A DNA stretch of 64,000 nt from Cryobacterium aureum (lineage in GTDB: Bacteria > Actinomycetota > Actinomycetes > Actinomycetales > Microbacteriaceae). Position 1 is the first letter of the stretch, and each line of letters starts with the position of its first letter. The stretch lies in the NCBI RefSeq assembly GCF_002954245.1, contig NZ_PPTG01000025.1, forward strand, positions 1 through 64,000, given 5' to 3'. The notes below the pieces were generated by a model, which did not search any database, was not told the DNA's origin, and saw nothing but the letters and a program-made list of their open reading frames with translations. A program made the translations under genes and the position numbers. This document shows positions 55,399 through 64,000 of the stretch, in pieces.

Positions 55399-56042
55399 GC
55401 CGGTTGACTCCTCTTTTCCAGACCGCGTACCCAACGTGACAGCGGGTAACAAATAATGAAGTACAAGGCGGCGATGGTCACATAGACGGCGAGTGGTTGC
55501 CCCACTCGGTCGATGATCGCCTGGCCCTGTCGCACCAGTTCAGCCAAACCGATCACGAAAGCGATCGAGGTGTCCTTGATCAGGGCAATGTACTGACCGA
55601 TCAGCGGCGGGAGAACAATCTTGCCGGTCTGCGGCAGCACGACGGAGACGAATGTTTGGGAGTTGGACAGCCCGAGAATCTTCGAGGCTTCCCATTGTCC
55701 TGGGGGTACGGATTCGATCCCGGCTCGGATGATCTCCGCGATGTACGCGCCCTGGTAGACGCTGATGCCGACGACTGCGGCAGCGAAAATATTCATGTGA
55801 TAGCCGGCATAGGCCGAACCGAAGTAGACGAAAAGCAGGGTGATCAACAGCGGCGAGCCGCGAAAGACCTCCACGTAGATGCGAGCGATTTGCGACCCGA
55901 TCGGTACTCGAGACACCCGCAGAGTTGCCGCCAGCAGGCCGAGAAGAGTGCTCCCGACGATCGAGGCCGCCGACAACGCGAGGGTAATCAAAAGTCCTTC
56001 TAATAGCTGGGGAAACGATGCCAGCACGACTATAAAGTTCAT
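55395..56042 (-). CDS. Polar amino acid ABC transporter permease 2
   Basis: A 215-residue HisM/GlnP-type permease with about five membrane helices. [16 protein letters not shown] is the family block after the first helices. The EAA loop is [17 protein letters not shown]. It overlaps the ATPase start by 4 bases and the preceding permease stop by 4 bases, so all three are translationally coupled. Confidence 0.92.
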   Translation of the reverse strand: MNFIVVLASFPQLLEGLLITLALSAASIVGSTLLGLLAATLRVSRVPIGSQIARIYVEVFRGSPLLITLLFVYFGSAYAGYHMNIFAAAVVGISVYQGAYIAEIIRAGIESVPPGQWEASKILGLSNSQTFVSVVLPQTGKIVLPPLIGQYIALIKDTSIAFVIGLAELVRQGQAIIDRVGQPLAVYVTIAALYFIICYPLSRWVRGLEKRSQPA

Positions 56043-56770
56043 TTGTTGACCTCACCTCGTACCGCATTCACTTTCAATAGGCGCATGCGGGACAGAACCG
56101 AGCCTCGCGGTAGCACAAGGGCGGGTTTGAAAGCCACGCGGCCGATGATTCCGGCTAGTGCAGCGAGAACGTTACTGAGCAGCAAGTACACGAGCACGGT
56201 CACCGTGAATACGGGAAGGAATATTAGTGTGCGGGAATTGATTGTTGTTGCTGTTCCGGTGAGCTCGGGAAGCGCGATAGCCGAGAGTAATGATGTGCCG
56301 AGAAGAATTTGCACCAGGTAGTTGACGACGGCGGGATACACATTCCGCAGCGCCTGTGGAAAGACGACGAATATTGAAATGTCAAGGCTGCGTAGCCCGA
56401 GTATGGCCGCGGCTTCCACTTGGCCCTTGGGCACCGACGAAATGCCGGCACGAAAGACTTCGGCAAGATAGGCCCCGACGTTAACTCCCAAAGCCAGGAC
56501 GCCCGCCTCAAAGGCATTCAGGTTGAGGCCGAGATTCGGGAGCGCAAAATAGGCCACGAATATCTGCAGTAGCACGGGCGTGTTTCGAATCACTTCGACG
56601 TACACGCCAGCTCCGAAACGGAGGATTCTGAATCGTGAATTTCTTCCTACCGCAGCGGCTAAGCCAAGAACAACCGCCAGAAGAAAAGCGAGCACAGTTA
56701 TCTTCAGTACCAACAATGCGGCTTCGGAAATATCACCTAAATAGCCGAGGACGGCCATCCACTCATACAA
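56039..56770 (-). CDS. Polar amino acid ABC transporter permease 1
   Basis: A 243-residue permease of the HisQ/GlnP type with YVEVIRNTPVLLQIFV and the EAA loop SSVPKGQVEAAAILGLR. The C-terminal tail (about 215-243) is longer and basic. It pairs with permease 2 to form the transport pore. It begins 30 bases after the binding-protein stop. Confidence 0.92.
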   Translation of the reverse strand: MYEWMAVLGYLGDISEAALLVLKITVLAFLLAVVLGLAAAVGRNSRFRILRFGAGVYVEVIRNTPVLLQIFVAYFALPNLGLNLNAFEAGVLALGVNVGAYLAEVFRAGISSVPKGQVEAAAILGLRSLDISIFVVFPQALRNVYPAVVNYLVQILLGTSLLSAIALPELTGTATTINSRTLIFLPVFTVTVLVYLLLSNVLAALAGIIGRVAFKPALVLPRGSVLSRMRLLKVNAVRGEVNK

Positions 56771-56800
56771 AATCAGTCACCTCCGTTCGGGTCTCGCGGG

Positions 56801-57655
56801 CTAGTACTGCGGGTTGAGCGGGTACAGCGGAGCGACACCAAACCACTTCTCGTACGTGGCTGCGTTCTCTCCCGAGGCGTTGTAGCGGAACAGGAACTGA
56901 TTCACCCAGTTGAGCCAGACCTGGTCGCCCTGCTTGACGCCCATGGCGTTGTATTCGAGCGGAACCAGTTGGTCTTTGGTGACCCGGAGGGTGGGATCCA
57001 AATCAGCCTGGTAGGCGAGAAAGTTGGTGTCCTCGATCATCGCGTCAGCTTTGCCCTGCTGCACCGCGAGGATCGCAGCCGCAGAGCTATCGAAGTCCTG
57101 CGTGCTGGCGTCAATCCCGAGCGTCGCGAGAACGTCGGTGTTGGTCGACCCCTTCACCGCGGCGACAGTTTTTCCGGCGATGTCGTCGATGGTCTCAATG
57201 CCGCTGTCTTTCTTGACCAGCAGCGCCTGGCTGGCAACGACGTACGGGTCGGTGAAGTCCACCTGCTTGGCTCGTTCGCCCGTGCGGGTGAAGTTACAGA
57301 TAACAAGATCGACTTTGTCGGTCTGCAGGTTGGAGATGCGGTTGGCGGAGGTAGTGTCGATTACTTCAAGCTCTACTCCCAGGTCGGCAGCCATGGCCTT
57401 GGCAATGTCGACGTCATAGCCATCCGGATCGCCTTGAGCGTCGCTGAAGCCAAACGGAGCGAAGCTCAGGCAGTCGGCGACCCGCAATGTGCCGGTTTCA
57501 AGAATGCTGGTCAGGGCCGAATCACCCGCTGATGCGCTCGCGCCGGCACCGCCACCACCGCTCGTGGGGGTGCATCCACTCAGCGCCATTCCGGCAACTG
57601 CCGCCAGCGCCAGACTGGTGGTGACTCGTGTTCGCAGGGTGCTTTTCATGGTCAT
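56801..57655 (-). CDS. Amino acid ABC transporter substrate-binding lipoprotein
   Basis: A 284-residue type II solute-binding protein (family 3). The lipobox is LSGC with Cys28, followed by a Gly/Ala/Ser-rich linker. The binding core starts LRVADCLSFAPFGF, with GYDVDIAKAMAADLGVE and the family block LVICNFTRTGERAKQVDFTD. FTRTGER suggests an acidic or polar ligand, but the exact amino acid is unknown. Its start overlaps the IclR stop (ATGA), so it is coupled to the regulator gene. Confidence 0.92.
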   Translation of the reverse strand: MTMKSTLRTRVTTSLALAAVAGMALSGCTPTSGGGGAGASASAGDSALTSILETGTLRVADCLSFAPFGFSDAQGDPDGYDVDIAKAMAADLGVELEVIDTTSANRISNLQTDKVDLVICNFTRTGERAKQVDFTDPYVVASQALLVKKDSGIETIDDIAGKTVAAVKGSTNTDVLATLGIDASTQDFDSSAAAILAVQQGKADAMIEDTNFLAYQADLDPTLRVTKDQLVPLEYNAMGVKQGDQVWLNWVNQFLFRYNASGENAATYEKWFGVAPLYPLNPQY

Positions 57656-58497
57656 TCCGTCTCCTCGTGATTCAGGGCTCTTCCTCGTGCAATGTGGGAA
57701 AAGTTCGCGGGCGCGCCCAGCCGAAGCGAGAGCTCGTCGGCTCCGATGCGCACAATATTTGCCAGCTCGGCCACTCGGGTGCCGTGAATGCGAATGGCCG
57801 GGCCGGAACTACTGATGGTTGAGGTGATGTGCCCGTTGTGGTCAAATACCGGGGCGCTCACACACCGAATGTCTAGCTCGTTCTCGATGTCATCCACGGC
57901 ATATCCCTGCTCGAGGATCGTGGAAAGTTCGGCCAGCAGAGCCTCGGGGCTCGTGATTGTGTTCACGGTTCGCGCGGGCATTCCAGCAGCGACGGCTGCG
58001 TCATAGTGCGCTCGGGGAAGGTGGGCGAGAAAGACCTTGCCAGAGGCGGTCGAGTATGCGGGCATGCGATCACCGACGCGAGATGCCATCTGAATCGACG
58101 AAGGGCCCGCAATCTTGTCGATATAGGTAACGTCACCATCGTTGTAGACCAGCAGGTGAACGGTCTCGCCAGTTTCACGGGCCAAACGCTTCAGGATTGG
58201 TAGCGCTTGTCGACGAAGATCGAGGCCGGCCAAATATGCCCCGCCGAGGGTTACGGTGGCAACGCCAAGCCTGTATCGGCTGTCTTCATCACGTTCAACG
58301 AGTCCGGCTTCAAGGAGCGGCTCAAGAATTCTTAGCAGGGTGCTCTTGTTTAGTGCCGCTGAAATTGCGAGCTCACTAAGTGATGCTCCTGGCTGATCTG
58401 CCGTTGGTTTAACGAGCGCGGTAAGCACGGTTAATGCACGACGTAATGACGATGAGCGATTACGGTCTTCCCCCGTAATGTCATTAGTATTTTGCAC
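57652..58497 (-). CDS. IclR family regulator of the amino acid importer
   Basis: A 281-residue IclR-type regulator with an N-terminal winged helix (LSELAISAALNKSTLLRIL, about 40-58) and a C-terminal effector-binding GAF-like domain (VHLLVYNDGDVTYID, SGKVFLAHLP, FDHNGHI). GTG start at 58497. Being first in the operon and coupled to the binding-protein gene, it most likely controls its own operon. Confidence 0.9.
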   Translation of the reverse strand: MQNTNDITGEDRNRSSSLRRALTVLTALVKPTADQPGASLSELAISAALNKSTLLRILEPLLEAGLVERDEDSRYRLGVATVTLGGAYLAGLDLRRQALPILKRLARETGETVHLLVYNDGDVTYIDKIAGPSSIQMASRVGDRMPAYSTASGKVFLAHLPRAHYDAAVAAGMPARTVNTITSPEALLAELSTILEQGYAVDDIENELDIRCVSAPVFDHNGHITSTISSSGPAIRIHGTRVAELANIVRIGADELSLRLGAPANFSHIARGRALNHEETE

Positions 58498-58524
58498 TGC
58501 AAAACTCCGTTTCGCTCTTGATTT

Positions 58525-58554
58525 ATATTAGGGAGTTCGAATCAAATTGGTCAA
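58525..58554 (-). promoter_or_regulatory. Promoter of the IclR/amino acid importer operon
   Basis: On the minus strand, TTGACC (58549-58554) and TAATAT (58525-58530) are separated by 18 bp, 28 bases before the GTG start. Further up, a perfect inverted repeat tcgaa-gcaa-ttcga lies at 58626-58639 and another ttcgaat copy overlaps the spacer region, so both could bind the IclR protein. Confidence 0.5.
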
Positions 58555-58667
58555 ATCCGTCGCCCTAACGAACCGTGCTGCGTGTGACTTCGGCGTGCGG
58601 GCGGCAAGCGATTTGGTTTGTACGTTCGAAGCAATTCGATGTCATAGACCATTGACAATCAACGGTT

Positions 58668-58847
58668 ATGTCCGCTAAGGGCTTGCGTAATTATTTCCCC
58701 GCAGAGCGGTCGCATCTGCTCGGCGAAACTGTCGTGACGGACTTACCGGAGGCACTTGTCTTCGACACAGGGCGCTTCGACACTTTTGCTGAGGAAGGTT
58801 GGCTTGGGTGCTCCGTTATTCACAAGTTAGGGTGCTCACTTGTCTGA
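58668..58847 (+). CDS. Possible small protein or gene scrap
   Basis: A 59-codon frame from ATG to TGA encodes MSAKGLRNYFPAERSHLLG, then DLPEALVFDTGRFDTFAEE. The first 45 residues read like ordinary protein with balanced codons, and the rest looks out of frame. I do not recognise a family. It could be the start of a lost gene between the two IclR-linked operons. Weak support. Confidence 0.25.
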   Translation: MSAKGLRNYFPAERSHLLGETVVTDLPEALVFDTGRFDTFAEEGWLGCSVIHKLGCSLV

Positions 58848-58920
58848 TGCATCGGTCCACTTCCCCGACGACATACACCCCGCAAGCGTTCAGAGTTTCA
58901 TGCCCACGCCTCAATAGGGG

Positions 58921-59700
58921 CTAGGCGCGACCGGGCACCGACCCGCCGAAGTCGTCACCGATCAGGCGGGCGGCCTGCTGGAGCAGGGGAATGACCGTGG
59001 CCACTGCCATGTCGGGCGAGGCCCGATATGCCTGCAGCGACACGTTCACCGCGGCCACGACCCGGCCGTTACGCCAGACGGGTACGGCCACGCCGCGCAG
59101 CCCGTCTTCGAGTTCCTCCGACACGATGGCCCATCCGTTCTGCGCCACCCTGTTGATCTCCGCCCGCAACTCGTCCATGGTCGCGATTGACCGCTCCGTG
59201 AAATGCTGCAGGGTGATCGAGTCGAAGTACGCCTCACGCTCCGCCGGAGCCAGGCCAGCGATGAGCACGCGTCCCATCGACGTGATCCACGCCGGAAACC
59301 GGGTGCCCACGTTGATCGACACGGCCAGCAGCCGCGGCGACGACACCCGCGCGACGTAGACGATGTCGGGCCCGTCGAGAATGCACAGCGAGGTCGTCTC
59401 ACTCAACTGCGTCGACAGTGACTTCAGGTGTGGTTCCGCAATCTGCGGCAGACTGAGCGCCGCCAAAAAGGATGCCCCCAGATCGAGACAGCGTGGCGTC
59501 ATCTCAAAATATCCACCGTCGACGCGCAGGTAGCCGAGGTCGGTGAGAGTGAGCAGAAACCGGCGCGCAGCCGCCCGGCTGACGTCGACCTTGGTCGCGA
59601 CCTGCGTCATCGTGAGGCGCGGCTGCTCGGTTGAAAAGGCCAGGAGCACGGCGAACGCCTTCTCGACCGATTTCACGAAGTAGTCGGGGTGATCAGTCAC
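58921..59700 (-). CDS. IclR family regulator (PcaR/PobR-like)
   Basis: A 259-residue IclR protein of the PcaR/PobR/PcaU subgroup, which controls aromatic and hydroaromatic acid catabolism. It has the N-terminal HTH (MTQVATKVDVSRAAARRFLLTL, about 31-52) and the effector domain with YVARVSS, then GTRFPAWITSMGRVLIAGL and EELEDGLRGVAVPV. It is the last gene of the operon with QsuB-type and AroQ enzymes, so shikimate, quinate or protocatechuate is the likely effector. Confidence 0.9.
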   Translation of the reverse strand: MTDHPDYFVKSVEKAFAVLLAFSTEQPRLTMTQVATKVDVSRAAARRFLLTLTDLGYLRVDGGYFEMTPRCLDLGASFLAALSLPQIAEPHLKSLSTQLSETTSLCILDGPDIVYVARVSSPRLLAVSINVGTRFPAWITSMGRVLIAGLAPAEREAYFDSITLQHFTERSIATMDELRAEINRVAQNGWAIVSEELEDGLRGVAVPVWRNGRVVAAVNVSLQAYRASPDMAVATVIPLLQQAARLIGDDFGGSVPGRA

Positions 59701-59709
59701 GGGGGCCTT

Positions 59710-61539
59710 TCAGTGCCGGGTGCCGCGCAGATGCTGCGTTGCCAACCGTACCGGGGCGTTCGGCGCTCCGTAACCGTCGTAGTCGCCGAGGCGCTGCACC
59801 ACCTCGAAGAACACGCTGCCGACGGTTTCGGTGTAGAAGTGCAGAAACGCTCCGCGGTCGTCACGGTCGAACAAGAGATCGAGCTCCTTCAGGGTGCTCA
59901 GAAACTCGGGGTCGAGTTCGAAGCGGGCGCTGATGTCTTCGTAGTAGTTCGGTGGAACCGGCATGAAGTTGAGCCCGCGCTGCCGCGCCTGGCGGGCGAC
60001 GGCGACCAGGTCGGTGCAGGCGAACGCGATGTGTTGCGGGTAAGCCGCGGCCTGCTCCTCGGCCAGCGGGGCGATGTTCAGGGCGAGGCGCACCCGGCCG
60101 TCCTCGGTGCGCACGACCTGGCTGCGCACCAGGCCGCTCGGCCCCGGGACGTCCATCGACGTCTGCGCGGCAAGCGACAGGGTGCTGGCATAGAACAAGA
60201 CCGCTTCGTCGAATTGCTGCCAGTCCTGGGCCAGGTTGACGTGGTCGATGTGCGTGATCACCTGAACGGACGGTGTCGTCGGCTTCTCGCTGCCCACGCT
60301 GAACTCGTGGGTCCAGGCGGCCGTGTCGTCCACGAGAAACACCTCGGTCGAGTCCGGCGCGTAGAAGCCGTGCAGCACCTCTTCGCCGGTCTGGCTCGGC
60401 CGGGAAACCGCGGTGGCCTTCAACGCGACGGCGCGGGCTGCGGCGGCGGAGGCATCCGTCACGGTGAAGCCGAGCGCGGCGATGCCGGGTTGCAGGTGCC
60501 GGGCTTGTTGTTCGTTGATGATGATGCGTGCGTCGCCCTGGCTCCACAGCTGCACTGGCTTGGTGCGGTGATGCCCGTCGAAGGTGAACCCGAGCTGGAA
60601 AGCCAGATCCTCCACGGCCCGGGTGTTTTCGCTCTTCACCTCGGCAAAATCAAACCCGGTGGGGTCGTCCACTCGCGGGATGGTCGCGAGCGGCATCGGG
60701 TAGCTGTTGACGCCCTGCTCGGCGAGCAGCAGGGAGGTGCGTTCCTCCAGCCAGATCAGCGAGCGCATCGCATCGACGGCGGTGCGGCGCTCGTCGCCTT
60801 GCCGAAACACGTCGTTGAACACCTCGAGTGATACCGGCCCGGTGTATCCCGCACGCACGACGTGCGCCAGAAAGGCCGGCAGGTCGAAGTCGCCCTCACC
60901 GGGAAACACGCGGTGGTGTCTGCTCCAGCTGAGCACGTCCATGCTGAGGAGCGGGGCATCCGCTAGCTGCACGAAGAAAATCTTCTCGGCCGCGATCGTC
61001 TCGATGGCGGCAGGGCTCCAGGCGCGCGACAGAATGTGAAAGCTGTCAAGGCAGGTGCCGATATTCGGGTGGTCGGCGAGGTCGACGATGCGCTGGGCGC
61101 GCTCGAAATCGTTGACGTACTTGCCCCAGGCCAAAGCCTCGTAAGCCACTTTCACGCCGTGGTCGGCGGCAACAGCGCCGAGGCGCTGCAACTGACCCGC
61201 GCTGACCTCGTCGTTGTCGATGGTGGCGGTGCCCACGTTGCTACACAGCAGGATGGTATCGATGCCGAGCCGGTTCATCAGGGTGAATTTCGATGCGGCC
61301 CGGCGCAGGTTGGCTTCAAGCAGCGGTTCCGTCACCCCGTCGAAGTCGCGAAACGGCTGGTACAGGTCGAGGGTGAGTCCCAGATCGGCGGCCAGCGAGC
61401 GGATGTCCTCCGGGCTCGACGGTGAGACCACCAGGTCGGGCTCGAAGATCTCGACGCCGTCGAATCCGGCGAATGCCGAGGCCCGCATCTTGTCTTCGAG
61501 GGTGCCGCTCAGGCACACCGTGGCAATGGACGTCTTCAT
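59710..61539 (-). CDS. qsuB: 3-dehydroshikimate dehydratase, QsuB-type fusion
   Basis: A 609-residue two-domain protein. The N-terminal half (about 1-275) is a xylose-isomerase-like TIM barrel (SIATVCLSGTLEDKM; GFDGVEIFEPDL; CLDSFHIL; HRVFPGEGDFD) that dehydrates 3-dehydroshikimate to protocatechuate. The C-terminal half (about 290-609) is a vicinal-oxygen-chelate domain like 4-hydroxyphenylpyruvate dioxygenase (HIDHVNLAQDW; HIAFACTDLVA; SVFFEVVQR). Corynebacterium glutamicum QsuB has the same fusion and similar length. The start overlaps the dehydrogenase stop by 4 bases. Confidence 0.9.
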   Translation of the reverse strand: MKTSIATVCLSGTLEDKMRASAFAGFDGVEIFEPDLVVSPSSPEDIRSLAADLGLTLDLYQPFRDFDGVTEPLLEANLRRAASKFTLMNRLGIDTILLCSNVGTATIDNDEVSAGQLQRLGAVAADHGVKVAYEALAWGKYVNDFERAQRIVDLADHPNIGTCLDSFHILSRAWSPAAIETIAAEKIFFVQLADAPLLSMDVLSWSRHHRVFPGEGDFDLPAFLAHVVRAGYTGPVSLEVFNDVFRQGDERRTAVDAMRSLIWLEERTSLLLAEQGVNSYPMPLATIPRVDDPTGFDFAEVKSENTRAVEDLAFQLGFTFDGHHRTKPVQLWSQGDARIIINEQQARHLQPGIAALGFTVTDASAAAARAVALKATAVSRPSQTGEEVLHGFYAPDSTEVFLVDDTAAWTHEFSVGSEKPTTPSVQVITHIDHVNLAQDWQQFDEAVLFYASTLSLAAQTSMDVPGPSGLVRSQVVRTEDGRVRLALNIAPLAEEQAAAYPQHIAFACTDLVAVARQARQRGLNFMPVPPNYYEDISARFELDPEFLSTLKELDLLFDRDDRGAFLHFYTETVGSVFFEVVQRLGDYDGYGAPNAPVRLATQHLRGTRH

Positions 61540-62612
61540 GACGTTTCTCCTCTGAGCCCGGCAGCGAGCCGAACGGTGTCGCCGGTGCGCGACGATTCGT
61601 AGATGGCCAGAACAATCTCGAGGGACTTGCGGGCCTCCCGCCCCGTGACAATAGGTTCGCGGTCATCGAGCACCGCGCGCACGAAATCTTCAATCTGCAG
61701 ACGGTGAAATGGCACCAGATTGGTATGGATCTCGGCCAGTTCCGGGTCGGAGTTGATCTCGGGGGAGTACACCTGCCGGTACTCCTGCTCGCCGGGCAGC
61801 GTCCAGATATCGTTCTGACCGGCGGTCCCCTCGGGAAACTCGGCCACACTCGCGGTGTGGCCGGCGCGGTCGCTGACGAGAATTTGGGCGCCGAGACCCG
61901 GAGCGAAGGTGGTGCTGACTTGCAGGCTTGCGAGCGCGCCCGACGCGAATTCGATCGTGGCCACCGCGGTGTCTTCCACCTCGATGAACTCGCCGAGCTT
62001 CAGGGTGGCGATGCGACCGTGCACCGCCACCGCCGATCCCATATAGGAGGAGAGTAGATCCACGTGATGAATAGCCTGCGTCATGAGTGCCCCGCCCGCC
62101 TCGGTGTCCCAGCGGCCACGCCACGGTTCGGCATAATAATCGGCGTCGCGGCCGAGCCGCACGATCACGCTGCCAACGATCGGCTGCCCGAGCCGGCCGT
62201 CGGCCAACGCTTGAGTGATGCGCTGGGCGGCGGGCCAAAAGCGTCGCTGAAACAGCACGCCGAACTTCACGCCGGCCGCGTCGGTGGCCGCGATCATGCG
62301 GTCGGCCTCGGCGAGCGTGACAGCAACCGGCTTTTCGCACAGAACGTGCAGGCCGTGCCGGGCGGCGGCTAGCACGACGGGTTCATGCGCGGGGTGCGGA
62401 GTGCACACCGTCACGGCGTCGAGGCCGCTACCCAGAAGTTCGTCGAGATCGGTATAGCTATGCGGCACCCCGAAGGTGCGGGCGAATTCTGCGGCACGCT
62501 CGGCGTCGGAGTCACACACCCCGACGACCTCCACCTCGGGCAGCGCGTTGAGCGCGACGACGTGATTGATAGCGATCTTTCCGCAGCCCACGATCCCGAC
62601 GCGCAGCGTCAT
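61536..62612 (-). CDS. Gfo/Idh/MocA family dehydrogenase
   Basis: A 358-residue oxidoreductase with the dinucleotide loop VGIVGCGKIAINHV near the N terminus, the family CEKPVAVT motif (about 92-99), and catalytic-domain blocks GGALMTQAIHHVDLL (about 172-186). It overlaps AroQ and QsuB genes by 4 bases on each side. In this operon it may oxidise quinate, shikimate or a related hydroaromatic acid. The family is broad, so the substrate is inferred from context. Confidence 0.88.
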   Translation of the reverse strand: MTLRVGIVGCGKIAINHVVALNALPEVEVVGVCDSDAERAAEFARTFGVPHSYTDLDELLGSGLDAVTVCTPHPAHEPVVLAAARHGLHVLCEKPVAVTLAEADRMIAATDAAGVKFGVLFQRRFWPAAQRITQALADGRLGQPIVGSVIVRLGRDADYYAEPWRGRWDTEAGGALMTQAIHHVDLLSSYMGSAVAVHGRIATLKLGEFIEVEDTAVATIEFASGALASLQVSTTFAPGLGAQILVSDRAGHTASVAEFPEGTAGQNDIWTLPGEQEYRQVYSPEINSDPELAEIHTNLVPFHRLQIEDFVRAVLDDREPIVTGREARKSLEIVLAIYESSRTGDTVRLAAGLRGETS

Positions 62613-63082
62613 GGCTGTTCCTTCAGAGCGGATGCCGCGGCATCCGCTCGCCGCTGCGCCAGAATTTCGACACCGAAGCCGTAGCCGGCGATTCCGGCGC
62701 CGGCGATGACGGCGACTGCGATGCCCGAGATATAGGAGTGCCGGCGAAACTCGTCGCGGGCGTGCACGTTGCTCACGTGCACCTCCACCGTGGGCAGCTC
62801 CGAGGCGGTAATGGCATCGCGCAGCGCGACCGAGGTATGGGTGAGCCCGCCCGGATTGATGACCAAGCCCACATTGACCCCCCGGGCCGCGTGCAGCCGG
62901 TCGATCAGTACACCCTCATGGTTGGACTGCAGGGTGTCCACACTGTAGCCGAGGCGCGCGGCGGTGGCGGCCACGAGCGCCTCCGCGTCGGCGAGGGTCG
63001 CATGGCCGTAGTGGGCCGGCTCGCGGGTGCCGAGCATGTTGAGGTTCGGCCCGTTCAGAACCAGAATGCGGGGGAGGGTCAT
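62609..63082 (-). CDS. aroQ: Type II 3-dehydroquinate dehydratase
   Basis: A 157-residue type II enzyme that interconverts 3-dehydroquinate and 3-dehydroshikimate as a dodecamer. The N-terminal VLNGPNLNMLGTREPAHYG has the active-site Arg20 and Tyr25. INPGGLTHTSVALRDA and HVSNVHARDEFRRHSYIS carry the Asn, His and Arg of the pocket. ATG 63082 has AGGAAG 7 bases upstream; a TTG 18 bases earlier is less likely. In this operon it serves catabolism. It overlaps the dehydrogenase start by 4 bases. Confidence 0.95.
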   Translation of the reverse strand: MTLPRILVLNGPNLNMLGTREPAHYGHATLADAEALVAATAARLGYSVDTLQSNHEGVLIDRLHAARGVNVGLVINPGGLTHTSVALRDAITASELPTVEVHVSNVHARDEFRRHSYISGIAVAVIAGAGIAGYGFGVEILAQRRADAAASALKEQP

Positions 63083-63148
63083 GACTTGCTTCCTTGTCAA
63101 CGTTGAAACGGATGCTGGGGGCCGGCCCGCAGACCGGCCCCGAAGCGG

Positions 63149-64000
63149 CTACTCGCCGGCGGCGTCGCGAATGCTCGTGTAGATTTCGAGCTGCTCGCCC
63201 TCGAGATTGGCGGTGAAGTAGGCCTCGGCCTTGTCGATGAACGCGTCACGGTCGACGTCGTCGATGACTTTGGGCGTGCCGGCGGCCTTCCACTCGGCCA
63301 CGATGGCGTCTTCCAGGTCGAGCGCGCAGGCCAGGTCGGTCGCGCGGGCCTCAGCCACGGCGTCTTCAAGCGCGGTCTGCTGGTCGGCGGTTAGGCCGGC
63401 CCAGGCGTCGCCGCTCATCACGACGAGCTGGGATCCCACGGAGTGCTCGCTGAGGCTGACGTATTCCTGCACCTCGTTGAAGCTCATCTGGTCGATGCTC
63501 GAGATGGGGTTCTCCTGGCCGTCGACAATGCCCTGCTGCAACGCGAGGTAGATCTCCTCGAATGCGACGGCTACCGGGTCGGCGCCCATGGCCGCGGCGT
63601 TGCCGAGGTGCACGGGGCTGTCGGGAAAGCGCATGCGCAGACCCTCGAGATCTTCGGGAGTACGAATGGGCGTATTGGCCGAGAAAGTGCGGTTGCCGAA
63701 GTACCAGACGTCGAGCAGGTGGGCGCCGGTGGCTTCTTCGAATCCGGTCTTCACCACGTCAGCCGCCGGGCTGTCGAACCAGTTGAACAGGTGATCGACG
63801 TCGTTGAAGACGTAGGCCATGTCCATCACACCGATGGCGGGGTAGGTCGCGGCGATGCCTGACGACCCCTGAAGGTCGATATCGATGTCGCCGCTAAGCA
63901 CCGAGGTAAACCGGGCTACGTCGGCGCCGAGCTGACTGGAGGGGAAGACCTCAATGGTGATGCCGGCATCCGCTACCTTGTCGGCGACGATGTCGGTGCC
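63149..64000 (-). CDS. TRAP transporter substrate-binding protein DctP, partial
   Basis: The C-terminal 283 residues of a DctP-type periplasmic binding protein; the 5' end lies outside the window. Family blocks are GVMDMAYVFNDVDHLF, then the signature Arg-containing EDLEGLRMRFPDSPVHLGNAAAMGADPV, and LQQGIVDGQENPISSI. DctP proteins bind carboxylic acids for sodium-driven uptake by DctQM. Placed upstream of aroQ and qsuB, it probably binds quinate or shikimate. The DctQ and DctM genes would lie beyond the right edge, if present. Confidence 0.9.
   Translation of the reverse strand, partial: GTDIVADKVADAGITIEVFPSSQLGADVARFTSVLSGDIDIDLQGSSGIAATYPAIGVMDMAYVFNDVDHLFNWFDSPAADVVKTGFEEATGAHLLDVWYFGNRTFSANTPIRTPEDLEGLRMRFPDSPVHLGNAAAMGADPVAVAFEEIYLALQQGIVDGQENPISSIDQMSFNEVQEYVSLSEHSVGSQLVVMSGDAWAGLTADQQTALEDAVAEARATDLACALDLEDAIVAEWKAAGTPKVIDDVDRDAFIDKAEAYFTANLEGEQLEIYTSIRDAAGE

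Overview
The window looks like a chromosomal piece of a high-GC actinobacterium, most likely Microbacteriaceae. The signs are dense GC-rich genes, frequent GTG starts, many 4-base ATGA stop/start overlaps, actinobacterial DUF202, DedA, LacI and IclR proteins, and a QsuB-type fused 3-dehydroshikimate dehydratase. The genus cannot be fixed from the sequence alone. No rRNA, tRNA, CRISPR array or intact insertion sequence was seen.

Layout. (1) 1-7254: a 13-bp minisatellite, a GH20-type hexosaminidase facing a sugar ABC importer operon that ends in a BadF-type sugar kinase, then two DUF202 membrane proteins. (2) 7529-25206: a minus-strand run of 13 tightly packed genes. In transcription order these are a GrpE-like protein, an Hsp70, a helical/fibronectin-III protein, a zinc-ribbon GTPase, a GTPase-associated GAP1-like protein, a membrane GTPase, two small membrane proteins, a papain-fold deamidase-like (Tox-PL) protein, a small protein, a HerA/FtsK-like ATPase, a second Hsp70 and a vWA protein. 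This is the outstanding feature: it resembles the NTPase-centred biological conflict systems (double-GTPase/GAP1 type) but carries its own chaperone machinery and an apparent effector. (3) 25248-32521: DedA, a HEPN gene relic, and a LacI regulator divergent from an asparaginase/deacetylase/MFS/SDR/SDR operon with two clear palindromic operators between them. (4) 32553-37250: accessory genes and debris, including DUF2971, hipBA, fragments of an RCC1-like gene and a beta-helix gene, and repeated IS-type ends. (5) 37611-54230: an exopolysaccharide locus, visibly lower in GC in its middle, with acyltransferase, a decayed ISL3 transposase, Wzy-like polymerase, UDP-galactopyranose mutase, flippase, four glycosyltransferases, two tandem GDP-mannose 4,6-dehydratases and the priming sugar transferase. 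(6) 54655-58497: an IclR-led polar amino acid ABC importer operon. (7) 58921-64000: a shikimate/quinate-type catabolic operon (TRAP binding protein, AroQ, Gfo/Idh/MocA dehydrogenase, QsuB, IclR).

How they may work together. Regions 1, 3, 6 and 7 are nutrient scavenging units, each with its own regulator or operator. Region 5 predicts a surface glycan containing galactofuranose and a GDP-mannose-derived 6-deoxyhexose. Regions 2 and 4 are accessory or defence-like. The conflict-system reading of region 2 is inference from domain content and gene packing; no activity can be shown from sequence.
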